Shown: piece by piece, positions 17,568-25,855 of the stretch | Layout of the letters: each line of letters opens with the position of its first letter | Position numbering within the stretch: the first letter of the stretch is position 1 | Source of the DNA: WLMZ01 sp031367435 | GTDB lineage: Bacteria > Actinomycetota > Acidimicrobiia > Acidimicrobiales > Ilumatobacteraceae | Length of the DNA stretch: 64,000 bases | Assembly: GCA_031367435.1 (NCBI GenBank) | Contig: JANLPV010000095.1 | Coordinates: forward strand, 1-64,000 | Direction of reading: 5' to 3' | Made by a program: the position numbers and the translations under genes | Notes under the pieces: generated by a model | The model's database searches: none | The model's input: the letters and a program-made list of their open reading frames with translations, nothing else | Told to the model about the DNA's origin: nothing

Positions 17568-18023
17568 GTGCGCGTTTCCACCAAGGGTGACTATGCCTGT
17601 CGGGCTCTGCTGTCTTTAGCCCTTCACATCGAAGAGCCTGGCCCAACTTCGGTCAGTGATATTGCGCGCCGCACCGGACTCCCCCAGCCATACCTCGAGC
17701 AGATCCTGCTTGCCCTCAAAGGTGCAGGTTTGGTGCGCTCGAAGCGCGGCGTTGGCGGCGGCTACGTGCTCGCCCGGCCCACAGCCGAAATCAAATTGTC
17801 CGAGATATTGTCTGCCGTCGATGGTCCCATCTCGTTGGGCGACTTTGGTGAACCACACCAAGACGGCGCGTGCGATCACGAAGGCCAATGCGTGTTGCTC
17901 GCGATCTGGAAAGAAGCGGGCGAGATGATGCGCCGCCACATGGAAGGCTTCACGCTCGCCGAGATCTCCGAGGCGGCACAGGGCACAACACCGTGGCCCG
18001 ACATTCTCGCTACCCACCACTGA
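17568..18023 (+). CDS. Rrf2-family transcriptional regulator
   Basis: The N-terminal winged helix is typical of Rrf2 (MRVSTKGDYACRALLSLAL, then IARRTGLPQPYLEQILLALK and RSKRGVGGGYVLARP). Members such as IscR, NsrR and RsrR hold an Fe-S cluster with three cysteines in the next segment. Here that segment (about residues 98-110, CDHEGQCVLLAIW) has only two, spaced C-x5-C. A cluster with another ligand, or a cluster-free regulator, are both possible. The start is a GTG at 17568, 53 bases from the divergent phosphodiesterase gene, whose promoter it may control. Confidence 0.88.
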   Translation: MRVSTKGDYACRALLSLALHIEEPGPTSVSDIARRTGLPQPYLEQILLALKGAGLVRSKRGVGGGYVLARPTAEIKLSEILSAVDGPISLGDFGEPHQDGACDHEGQCVLLAIWKEAGEMMRRHMEGFTLAEISEAAQGTTPWPDILATHH

Positions 18024-18050
18024 CGCGGCCTTCAGGCCCGACTGCGACTT

Positions 18051-18965
18051 TCAGCTGAGCGTGTTCAGCACTTCACGAAGATCTTGCGGTAACTCTGATG
18101 TGAACGAAACGCTTTCGCCGGTGCCGGGATGCACGAAGCCAAGTTCGCCAGCGTGCAGAAACGGTCGGGGCGACGACACGCCAGATCGGATACCGCCATA
18201 GGCACCATCGCCCACGACGGGATGACCAGTGGCCGCAAGGTGCACGCGGATCTGATGTGTGCGCCCGGATTCGAGGCGGCACTCGAGTTCGGCAACGTCG
18301 GCGGGATCGCGATAGTTCGCGAGCGTGCGATAGCGCGTACGTGCGGGCTTGCCATCAATCACAACGGCCATCCGCATCGGGTCGCGGTGATCGCGTCCGA
18401 TGGGTGCGTCGATGAGTCCGTTCGGCGATTTGAGATGACCCCATACCAGCGTGTGGTACGCGCGAGTGACAGTCCGTGCCGCAAGCGCGGCAACCAACGA
18501 CTGATACGCGCGTTCGCTTCGGGCAACCACCATGAGGCCGCTGGTTCCAACGTCGAGCCGGTGAACGATGCCTGGTCGCATCGGATCGCCGATGCCGGCA
18601 ACGTCGGGATAGCGCGCCAGCACGGCATTCACCAAGGTGCCCGCTGGGTGACCGTGACCAGGATGCACCACCAGGCCGGCAGGCTTATCGACGACGATCA
18701 CATCGTCATCGACGAACGCGACCTGAAAGTCGATGGTGGAATCGGCGACAGGAACTTGTTGCTGAGGCAACAATGCCGGATCGATCTCGACGACCTGCGC
18801 AAGCGTGACGCGCAGTTTGCCCGACGTGGTAACGACACCGTCAAGACTCGCGCCACCCGATGCCACCAGCGCAGCAGCATCGGAGCGACTCGCATCGGTG
18901 AGCAGCGCGACAATGCGATCGAGTCGTTCGCCGGCGAGTGCTGCGGGAATCTCTTCGCGAATCAT
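18051..18965 (-). CDS. rluD: RluA-family 23S rRNA pseudouridine synthase (RluD-like)
   Basis: An N-terminal S4 RNA-binding domain (ERLDRIVALLTDASRSDA, about residues 13-60) precedes the catalytic domain with HRLDVGTSGLMVVARS, in which the Asp is the family's nucleophile, and RTHQIRVHLAATGHPVVGD. The length, 304 residues, fits RluD, which modifies 23S rRNA helix 69, but RluA-family target identity cannot be fixed from sequence. The ATG overlaps the lspA TGA as ATGA. lspA followed by rluD is a common bacterial pair. Confidence 0.93.
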   Translation of the reverse strand: MIREEIPAALAGERLDRIVALLTDASRSDAAALVASGGASLDGVVTTSGKLRVTLAQVVEIDPALLPQQQVPVADSTIDFQVAFVDDDVIVVDKPAGLVVHPGHGHPAGTLVNAVLARYPDVAGIGDPMRPGIVHRLDVGTSGLMVVARSERAYQSLVAALAARTVTRAYHTLVWGHLKSPNGLIDAPIGRDHRDPMRMAVVIDGKPARTRYRTLANYRDPADVAELECRLESGRTHQIRVHLAATGHPVVGDGAYGGIRSGVSSPRPFLHAGELGFVHPGTGESVSFTSELPQDLREVLNTLS

Positions 18966-19453
18966 GCTGACTTTGCCTTAGCCGTGAACACCGCTGACAG
19001 TATCAACAGTGCACCGCCGACATTGACTGCCATATCGGCCACGTTGAATATCGGGAACCACCGAAAATCGATGAAGTCGATGACTCGACCGCGCAACCAA
19101 CCGCGCTCGCGAAACAGGCGATCAACAATGTTGCCGACAGCGCCACCCACGACCAGACCAACGGCAATGGTCGCGACTCGACCGCCGGAACGTCGAAGCG
19201 ACACGAGCAGCACAACCACAACCACGAGGGCGACGACACCGATAATCGGGCCCGCACCCTGTCCTGTCGAAAAGGCCATGCCACGATTGAACGTGAGGTT
19301 CCACTGCAATGTCCAGATGACGTGGTGCGCTCGACCGTCGGCGAGCGCATTGAGCGCCCAGTGTTTAGTGAGCTGATCGATGAGCACAACCAGCGCAGCG
19401 ATGAAGATGCTGATGCGCAACGACGAGCGTTGCGTGACCTCAGCATCGGTCAT
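18962..19453 (-). CDS. lspA: lipoprotein signal peptidase (signal peptidase II)
   Basis: LspA cleaves the signal peptide of diacylated prolipoproteins at the lipobox. The 163-residue protein has four membrane helices and the two catalytic aspartates of the aspartyl protease: GGAVGNIVDRLF (first Asp) and VIDFIDFRWFPIFNVADMAV (second Asp in NVADM). The N-terminal helix with ALVVLIDQLTKHWA is conserved. The ATG at 19453 overlaps the stop of the DksA/TraR-like gene by 4 bases. The window encodes at least two likely substrates, at 10044 and 56981. Confidence 0.95.
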   Translation of the reverse strand: MTDAEVTQRSSLRISIFIAALVVLIDQLTKHWALNALADGRAHHVIWTLQWNLTFNRGMAFSTGQGAGPIIGVVALVVVVVLLVSLRRSGGRVATIAVGLVVGGAVGNIVDRLFRERGWLRGRVIDFIDFRWFPIFNVADMAVNVGGALLILSAVFTAKAKSA

Positions 19454-20472
19454 CGCCGACCGATCCCTCCGACCTTCTCTTCGACGAGCTCTGTGGACCA
19501 CGGAATTGCCTCAAGACGTTCGCGCGGAATTGGCCGCATCGAGATTCGTGAATAGCCGTAGCTGCCCTGGCGGATGCGTTCTAGAGCACTGTCGATCTCA
19601 GAAATGTCGCGGCGCGCACGGTCCGACAGCATATTGTCGCGCTCGCGCTCGACCACCATCGTGTCGCCCTCACCCGACTCGTCGTCGAACTGAACGTCGC
19701 CCATCTCATCGTCGATCAGCGAGAACGCTTCATCCTCGAGGCGTATCGCCTGACGGGTGAGCGATTCGCGGGCCTCAATCAAAGCCTTGTGCTGGGCGGT
19801 GAGAAACTTGACGTCGAAGTCCTTGGTGTACTTGATGCCGTCTTTGGTTTCACCCTTCACAGGCGGAAGCGTTGGAGCAGGCACCGGTAGGGCGGTCTTC
19901 TTGGCAAGCACCGATTTTTTGATAGGCAAAGGCGCTGGCGCAGCCTTTGCAACAACGGGGGCAGCGGATATGGGGGGCACTGACACAGCTTTCTTGGCAA
20001 TCGTGGGGGTTGCGTTCTTCGTTACTGGCGCTGCCTGCTTGATAGCCGGCGACAATTTCTTTGCCGGTGGCGCGGCCTTCTTAGCTACCGCCGCTGCCTT
20101 TTTGGCAGGTGCGGCCTTCGTCAGCACGGCCTTTGCTGGGGCAGCCTTTTTCGAAGCGACCTTTGCTAGTGCAGCCTTGGTGGGAGTGGCCTTTTTGGGG
20201 GTGGCCTTCTTTGGCGCGGTCTTGGTGGCGACAGCCTTCTTTAGTGCGGGTTTCGTGACGGCCGCTGCTTTCGGTGCCACCTTCTTCGCAACTGCGTGGT
20301 TCGCCACGGCCTTCTTCGCAACTGCTGGCTTCGCCACGGCCTTGTTGGCCACGACCTTCTTGGGTGCCGCGACAGCCTTCTTGGCCACCGGCGCAGCCTT
20401 CTTCGCTACAGGAGCGACCTTTTTGGCAACGCCTGCTGTCTTCTTAGTTGGAGCGACAACCTTCTTGGCCAT
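19450..20472 (-). CDS. DksA/TraR-like protein with long Lys/Ala/Pro histone-H1-like tail
   Basis: Residues 1-190 are almost wholly K, A, P, V and T in repeats such as KKAAPVAKKA and KKATPKKATPTKAA, like the C-terminal tails of histone H1 and mycobacterial HupB. The last ~115 residues match a DksA/TraR core: a coiled coil (KALIEARESLTRQAIRLEDE), an acidic loop, and the terminal GSYGYSRISMRPIPRERLEAIPW. In classic DksA this end is a Cys4 zinc finger; here all four cysteines are missing. The ATG at 20472 has GGGAGG 7 bases upstream. A protein combining nucleic-acid binding with RNA-polymerase secondary-channel binding is inferred. lspA is coupled to it. Confidence 0.85.
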   Translation of the reverse strand: MAKKVVAPTKKTAGVAKKVAPVAKKAAPVAKKAVAAPKKVVANKAVAKPAVAKKAVANHAVAKKVAPKAAAVTKPALKKAVATKTAPKKATPKKATPTKAALAKVASKKAAPAKAVLTKAAPAKKAAAVAKKAAPPAKKLSPAIKQAAPVTKNATPTIAKKAVSVPPISAAPVVAKAAPAPLPIKKSVLAKKTALPVPAPTLPPVKGETKDGIKYTKDFDVKFLTAQHKALIEARESLTRQAIRLEDEAFSLIDDEMGDVQFDDESGEGDTMVVERERDNMLSDRARRDISEIDSALERIRQGSYGYSRISMRPIPRERLEAIPWSTELVEEKVGGIGRR

Positions 20473-20540
20473 GAGGACCTCCCGATCGACCACAAGTGCC
20501 GGATCGTAGGCCATAGACAGCCCATCGCCAACGACCACGG

Positions 20541-20837
20541 TCACTTTGCTGGAAAGATTGCCTCAAGACGGTCGAGCGCATCGCGGGCATTGAGACCTGA
20601 AATCAGCACGCGCTTGCGTCGCGAATGACCCCCGGACGCGATGGAAACTCGACGAGCCGGTACATCGAATACCTGTGCTACGAGACGCACGACAGCCTCA
20701 TTCGCCGCGCCATCGCGCGGCGCGGCGGCAATGGCCAGTTTTAGTGCGTCACCGTGATACCCCGCCGCAGAAGTGCGTTTGGCACTTGGTTGCACATGCA
20801 CCAACAGCGCGATGCCGCCCTCGACGTCGGTGATCAT
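20541..20837 (-). CDS. DUF167 (YggU-like) protein
   Basis: The 98-residue protein shows the DUF167 pattern: LLVHVQPSAKRTSAAGYHGDA, LKLAIAAAPRDGAANEAVVR and VSIASGGHSRRKRVLISG. The family is small, alpha/beta and of unknown biochemical function, common next to division and yggS-type genes. The ATG at 20837 lies 11 bases after the ileS stop, so it is read from the same transcript. Longer in-frame starts would overlap ileS. Confidence 0.85.
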   Translation of the reverse strand: MITDVEGGIALLVHVQPSAKRTSAAGYHGDALKLAIAAAPRDGAANEAVVRLVAQVFDVPARRVSIASGGHSRRKRVLISGLNARDALDRLEAIFPAK

Positions 20838-20848
20838 GGTCGCAGTCT

Positions 20849-23800
20849 CTACGCCTTCACCACGTGCACCAAGGCCGGTTCGCCATCGAGTTCGCCTGTC
20901 AACTCCATGTCTGTTTCGACGTCGCCCCATGACAACGACAGCGACAAAGTTTCCTTCCGAACGAATTCGACGTGCTCGAGAAGTTGCTCACGAATGCGTG
21001 GCGATGTCCAAACGGTGAGCGCGATCCGATCGCTGACGTCGAGACCGGCGTCACGACGGGCCTGCTGTACCAGCCGTACAAGGTCGCGTGCTACGCCTTC
21101 GGCGACGAGCGCGTCAGTGAGGTCGCAGTCAAGCACCACCACTCCCCGACCACCCGCCAGCACCGTACTCGCGCCGCCTTCGGTGGCGACGAGTTTGAGC
21201 GAGTACTCGCCCGGCTCTAGGGCAAAGCCGCCCGCGACAACCGTTGCGCCATCGCGATGCCAGTCACCGGCTTTGACAGCCTTGATGACCTGCTGAGTCT
21301 GGCCACCGAGACGCGGGCCGAGCGCGGCCGGTACCACCTGCAACACGCTGGTCGCTACGGCGGCAACGTCGGTGGCGAGGATGACTGACTTGACATTTAC
21401 CTCATCGGCGATGAGATCAGTGAACGCGGCGAGGTCGCCGCTCAGTGGGTCGGCGATCGTCAGCGACGCGAGCGGCTGGCGAACGCGGCGCCCGTGTGCC
21501 TTGCGCACGCTGAGCGTTGCCGAACAGACGTCACGCACGCGGTCCATGACGTCGACAAGATCTGCATCGGCCGGCAACGCCGCCGCGTCTGGCCAATCCT
21601 GCAGGTGCACGCTGCGCTCGCCGGTGAGGCCACGAAAGATCGCCTCACTCGTCAACGGCAGCAATGGCGCGACAACCTTGCAGACAACGCTCAACACCGT
21701 GTGTAGCGTGTCGAGCGCATCCTGGTCGCCGGCCCAGAATCGGTCGCGACTGCGGCGGATGTACCAGTTTGTGAGCGCATCGAGGAATGTGCGTACGTCG
21801 CTGCATGCGAGGTACAAGTCGTACGCATCCATATCGGCGGTGACCGTCTCCACGAGTTCGCGCGTCTTCGCGAGCACGTATCGATCAAGCACATTCGTCG
21901 ACGAGGTGTTGAGCGAGCCCGTCTTGCCCTCGGCGTTCGCGTAGAGCGTGAGGAAATACCAGCTGTTCCAGAGCGGAAGAATCACCTGACGGATGGTCTC
22001 GCGCATGCCACTTTCGGACACGGGCGCGTCACCGCCGCGCAGAATCGCCGACGACAACAACGACCAGCGCATCGCGTCGGCACCATAGGTGTCGAACACC
22101 TTCCAGGGGTCTGGATAGTTGCGCAGGCTCTTCGACATCTTCTGACCGTCGTCGCCGAGCAAGATGCCGTGACTCACACAGTTACGAAAGGCCGGTCGAT
22201 CGAACAGTGCAGTTGCGAGCACGTGCAATGTGTAGAACCAACCACGCGTCTGGTTGATGTATTCGACAATGAAGTCGCCTGGATAGTGCGACTCGAACCA
22301 TTCGCGATTCTCGAACGGATAGTGAACCTGTGCAAAGGGCATCGATCCACTTTCGAACCAGCAGTCGAGCACCTCTGGCACGCGACGCATCATCGATTGC
22401 CCCGTGGGATCATCAGGATTCGGTCGGACGAGATTGTCGACGGCCGGGCGATGCAGGTCGGTGACCTCTACGCCGAAGTCGCGCTGCATGTCGGCAAGGC
22501 TGCCGTACACGTCGAGACGTGGGTAGTCAGGGTTATCGCTTTTCCACACAGGTATCGGTGAACCCCAGAAGCGGTTACGACTGATGCTCCAGTCGCGGGC
22601 ATTGGCCAGCCACTTACCGAAAGAACCCTCCTTGATGTGGCCGGGCACCCAATGGATTTGTTGATTCAGTTCGACCATGCGGTCGCGGATCGCCGTCACT
22701 TCCACGAACCACGATGAGATCGCGCGATACACGAGCGGCTGGGCACACCGCCAACAATGCGGGTAGCTGTGGTCGTAGCTCTCGTGACGGATCACGACGC
22801 CGCGCTCTTTCAGTTCGCGGATGACGAGTGGATTCGCGTCGAAGACGTGCTCGCCCACCCACGGATGCACCTCCTCGGTGTATCGACCATGCTCATCCAT
22901 TGGACACAACGTCGGGATACCGACGGCGTTGCATGCGATCTGATCGTCCTCGCCAAAGCCGGGTGCCATGTGCACGATGCCGGTGCCGTCCTCAGTACTG
23001 ACGAAATCGGCACCCAATACCTGAAACGCGTTGGGAGCATCTGCGAAGAAGTCGAACAGGGGCGTGTACGTGCGACCGACGAGATCGCTGCCAAGCATCG
23101 TTGCAATCTGCGTTGCGTCGCCCAACTCGCGTTCATATGACTCGAGGCGCGAGGCGGCCAGCACATACCGACGACCGTCGCTGTGTTGCATAACGGCGTA
23201 CTCGATGTCGGGTCCAACGGCGAGGGCAAGGTTGGCAGGCAGCGTCCATGGCGTCGTGGTCCAGGCGAGGAGGTGTTCGCCGGATTCCAACTCGAACGCA
23301 ACGGTGAGCGCAGGATCTTGTCGATCGCGATACACGTCGTCCATACGCGTCTCGGTATTGCTGAGCGGTGTCTCGCAGCGCCAGCAGTATGCCAACACGC
23401 GGAATCCCTCATAGACAAGACCCTTGTCATAGAGCGTCCGGAACGCCCACATCACACTTTCCATGTACGACAGGTCGAGGGTCTTGTAGTCGTTCTCGAA
23501 ATCGACCCAGCGGGCCTGGCGGCCAACGTAGCGCTCCCATTCACTGGTGTAGCGCAGCACGCTCGTACGGCACGCGTCATTGAATTTGTCGATCCCGAAT
23601 TCGGCGATCTCGGGGTGTCCACTGATACCGAGTTCCTTCTCGGCTTCAACCTCGGCAGGGAGCCCGTGACAGTCCCAGCCAAAACGACGGTCGACGCGAC
23701 GACCACGCATCGTTTGATAGCGCGGCACTGCGTCCTTCACGTATCCGGTGAGGAGATGACCGTAGTGCGGGAGGCCATTCGCAAACGGGGGGCCGTCGTA

Positions 23801-23953
23801 GAAGATGTACTCGTTGTCGGTGAGGCCCGCTGCGCTTCCCGCAGGACGTTGCTCGATGCTCGCCTCGAACGTGCGGTCGGTCTCCCAGAACGCCTGCACG
23901 CCTTGCTCGAGCAGCGGCAGATTCGGTTGCGATTCAACGTTGGGGTATGTCAC
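20849..23953 (-). CDS. ileS: isoleucine--tRNA ligase, eukaryote-like long type
   Basis: A class I synthetase of 1034 residues. The HIGH motif lies in PPFANGLPHYGHLLTGYVKD (about residues 55-74), the CP1 editing domain shows WTTTPWTLPANLALAVG, and KMSKSLRNYPDPWKVF carries the KMSKS loop. The long C-terminal half without the usual bacterial zinc ending resembles the mycobacterial/eukaryotic IleRS branch, which is generally less sensitive to mupirocin. Translation starts at a GTG (23953), with AGGAG 5 bases upstream. That ribosome site is part of a T-box riboswitch (23954-24083), so translation should rise when tRNA-Ile is uncharged. Confidence 0.97.
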   Translation of the reverse strand: MTYPNVESQPNLPLLEQGVQAFWETDRTFEASIEQRPAGSAAGLTDNEYIFYDGPPFANGLPHYGHLLTGYVKDAVPRYQTMRGRRVDRRFGWDCHGLPAEVEAEKELGISGHPEIAEFGIDKFNDACRTSVLRYTSEWERYVGRQARWVDFENDYKTLDLSYMESVMWAFRTLYDKGLVYEGFRVLAYCWRCETPLSNTETRMDDVYRDRQDPALTVAFELESGEHLLAWTTTPWTLPANLALAVGPDIEYAVMQHSDGRRYVLAASRLESYERELGDATQIATMLGSDLVGRTYTPLFDFFADAPNAFQVLGADFVSTEDGTGIVHMAPGFGEDDQIACNAVGIPTLCPMDEHGRYTEEVHPWVGEHVFDANPLVIRELKERGVVIRHESYDHSYPHCWRCAQPLVYRAISSWFVEVTAIRDRMVELNQQIHWVPGHIKEGSFGKWLANARDWSISRNRFWGSPIPVWKSDNPDYPRLDVYGSLADMQRDFGVEVTDLHRPAVDNLVRPNPDDPTGQSMMRRVPEVLDCWFESGSMPFAQVHYPFENREWFESHYPGDFIVEYINQTRGWFYTLHVLATALFDRPAFRNCVSHGILLGDDGQKMSKSLRNYPDPWKVFDTYGADAMRWSLLSSAILRGGDAPVSESGMRETIRQVILPLWNSWYFLTLYANAEGKTGSLNTSSTNVLDRYVLAKTRELVETVTADMDAYDLYLACSDVRTFLDALTNWYIRRSRDRFWAGDQDALDTLHTVLSVVCKVVAPLLPLTSEAIFRGLTGERSVHLQDWPDAAALPADADLVDVMDRVRDVCSATLSVRKAHGRRVRQPLASLTIADPLSGDLAAFTDLIADEVNVKSVILATDVAAVATSVLQVVPAALGPRLGGQTQQVIKAVKAGDWHRDGATVVAGGFALEPGEYSLKLVATEGGASTVLAGGRGVVVLDCDLTDALVAEGVARDLVRLVQQARRDAGLDVSDRIALTVWTSPRIREQLLEHVEFVRKETLSLSLSWGDVETDMELTGELDGEPALVHVVKA

Positions 23954-24083
23954 GGCTTCTCCTGATTGACGACGTTCTTCGTGTCGGTCAGGGACGAGCC
24001 GAAGCCCGCGGTACCACCCTGCTTACTGACGGCCGCAGCCGACAGTCGCTCTCGTGCGCCAGCGATCACGGGCTGGACCCGCT
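23954..24083 (-). promoter_or_regulatory. T-box riboswitch (isoleucine, translational, ultrashort stem I) before ileS
   Basis: On the minus strand the core AGGGTGGTACCGCG at 24020-24007 is the T-box consensus whose TGGT bulge pairs with the tRNA acceptor end. Upstream, 24083-24061 folds as a very short stem I: AGC pairs GCT, GGG pairs CCC, and the internal loop holds ATC (24066-24064), an Ile specifier codon. Downstream, GGCTTC at 24006-24001 can pair with GAAGCC at 23959-23954, which overlaps the AGGAG ribosome site. No T-rich terminator exists. The sequestering model, known for actinobacterial ileS, is therefore inferred here. Confidence 0.9.
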
Positions 24084-24206
24084 CGGTTCTACTGACACAA
24101 CTTGTGTTGTGCGTTCTTCCGAAAGCTCAGAGGTGATTGCCTCGTCAATGCCGTTCGCTGCAGGCTAGCCGTGCCAGGGCGCGGAGCCGATGCAATTTGG
24201 GACGAT

Positions 24207-25220
24207 TCAGCTCGGGCGGTCAAATCCTGGTGGAGTGTCGTCGAGCGATCCGAGGCTGACGCGGCTCATTGGCTGAGTGACGTCGTAATACCCCTCGATC
24301 ACCGAACCTGTGGGCGGTGCAACGAGCAACGCCTCTGAATGCGTGGGTGCACGCATCGGCACTGGCGGATGTAGCTCCCCCGAGCCGAGCGCTGCCGCGT
24401 CAGGCAGGGGCTGGCCGAGTGCGGGCGTCGCATCGATATCGACCTGGACACTTCCCGAGGCTGGAACCTGAGCGGGGGAATCGGCAACGTCGGCGGCTCG
24501 GTGGTCGTCAGCGTGGTCGTAGTCGTAGTTGTGTTCGTCGTCGTTATCTGCGATGGCGTCGTGATCTGCGATGGCGTTGTTGAGGTCAGCATTGGGCGCG
24601 ACGCCAGCTGAGATGACGGGACGATGTAGGTCGGCAAGTCCGCCTGGCACCTTCGCAACGATGTCGCTCAACGCGCTGGCAACGTCACGGAGGCGTTCGC
24701 GCTGCGAGACGATGTGTTGCTCGAGGCTCTCCACATCGCTGAGGAGAAAATCGCGACGAGCTTCCAACGACTGCACTTCGCTTTCGATCTGCACGCGCTC
24801 TGCTTCAGCGGTACGGCGGGCATCGGCCTTGGCGTCGTCGAGCAGGCGATTGAGCATGCCCTGCGCGCCATCGATGAGCACCTGGGCCTCGACCTTGGCC
24901 TTCATCGTGATCTGTGCGGCCTCGAGTGTGGCCTCGCGCAAGGTGGTGTCGGCCGTGCGTTGAGCAAGTAGAAGAGCCCTACTGATGCTCTCCACTGCTT
25001 CATCCTGACCGGGTCCGGCCGCCGCTGCGGGTTGAGCTGCGATCTCTTGCAGCCGCGCTGTTGCGGCACGTGCACGTGCCTCCATCGCCGCGGCGTGCTT
25101 TTGCATTGCCTCGAACGACGACGCAAGTTGGGCAAGGTACGACTTCACTTCATCGGGATCGCACCCCTTCTTCACAATCTTGAAGGTGGTACTCGAGACG
25201 GATTCCGGACTCAGTTCCAT
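24207..25220 (-). CDS. divIVA: DivIVA/Wag31-like polar growth and septum-site protein
   Basis: The N-terminal DivIVA motif FKIVKKGCDPDEVKSYLAQL (about residues 13-32) is followed by a long coiled coil (about 35-195) rich in Ala, Glu and Arg. The C-terminal ~140 residues are low-complexity and acidic, with a D/H/N-rich stretch made by 18-base repeats near 24547-24590. DivIVA homologues mark curved membranes and recruit cell-wall synthesis in actinobacteria. It follows sepF after 45 bases and precedes ileS across a 253-base gap that holds the T-box. The ATG at 25220 is clear. Confidence 0.88.
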   Translation of the reverse strand: MELSPESVSSTTFKIVKKGCDPDEVKSYLAQLASSFEAMQKHAAAMEARARAATARLQEIAAQPAAAAGPGQDEAVESISRALLLAQRTADTTLREATLEAAQITMKAKVEAQVLIDGAQGMLNRLLDDAKADARRTAEAERVQIESEVQSLEARRDFLLSDVESLEQHIVSQRERLRDVASALSDIVAKVPGGLADLHRPVISAGVAPNADLNNAIADHDAIADNDDEHNYDYDHADDHRAADVADSPAQVPASGSVQVDIDATPALGQPLPDAAALGSGELHPPVPMRAPTHSEALLVAPPTGSVIEGYYDVTQPMSRVSLGSLDDTPPGFDRPS

Positions 25221-25265
25221 CAGCAGATGTTACGTTGCTCGACGCGCTGCGTTGCACTCATTGGA

Positions 25266-25832
25266 TTAGTCGTCGTATCCGGGATTGGCGCGTGTGAGCG
25301 GCTTGAGTAGATACACACCACTCGCTACCTTTTCCATGCTGCCATTGAGGCCGTAACACAACCCGCTTGCGAAGTCGATCAGGCGACGCGAAACCTCGCG
25401 CTCGGTGCCCTCGAGGTTCATGATGACCGGCAGGCCCTCTTTGAAACGATCGGCAATTTCTTGCGCTTGATCGAAGCGTCGCGGCTTCACCGTTGTTGGT
25501 TCGCCTGATCCTGGCACCACTGTGCGCACGGTAGGGGTAACGGGGCGAGGATTGGTTGGGCGGGGCTGCACGGACGAGTCATCCGACGGCTGCTGTGGCC
25601 GACGCGTGGCCGCGGACTCGGGCGTATGCAACGGAAAGCTCTGACGACCCTGGGTACCGCGGGTGCCATCGTCGTCAGTGTCGGCGTATCCTCCACGACC
25701 CGACCGAGGCACCGGCTCGGGCTCACGCTGCGCGCGAGACGGCCTGGGCTGTTCCATCGACTGGTCGTAGTCGTCGTATGCATCATCGGGGCCAAGACCA
25801 AGAAAATCCATTGCCCGCTTCATGATTGACAT
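25266..25832 (-). CDS. sepF: cell division protein SepF
   Basis: The amphipathic membrane-binding N-terminus (MKRAMDFLGLG) leads into a disordered, Arg/Pro/Asp-rich linker (about residues 15-100). The globular SepF domain follows, with DQAQEIADRFKEGLPVIMNL and RRLIDFASGLCYGL (about 117-163). SepF anchors FtsZ filaments to the membrane, which matters in actinobacteria that lack FtsA. A GGAGG ribosome site is 8 bases before the ATG at 25832. It lies in the usual ftsZ-yggS-sepF-divIVA order. Confidence 0.95.
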   Translation of the reverse strand: MSIMKRAMDFLGLGPDDAYDDYDQSMEQPRPSRAQREPEPVPRSGRGGYADTDDDGTRGTQGRQSFPLHTPESAATRRPQQPSDDSSVQPRPTNPRPVTPTVRTVVPGSGEPTTVKPRRFDQAQEIADRFKEGLPVIMNLEGTEREVSRRLIDFASGLCYGLNGSMEKVASGVYLLKPLTRANPGYDD

Positions 25833-25855
25833 TCGGTAATCCTCCTTCGCTGAGG

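Noticed and set aside
18024..18050. Intrinsic terminator between the Rrf2 and rluD-like genes
   Set aside because: GGCC-TTCA-GGCC is only a 4-bp stem with no T-tract on either strand.
19757..20509. 250-codon plus-strand frame rich in Phe, Ala and Thr that looks like a membrane protein
   Set aside because: It is the complement of the Lys/Ala repeat codons in the DksA/TraR-like tail, which produce Phe/Ala/Leu-rich runs on the other strand.
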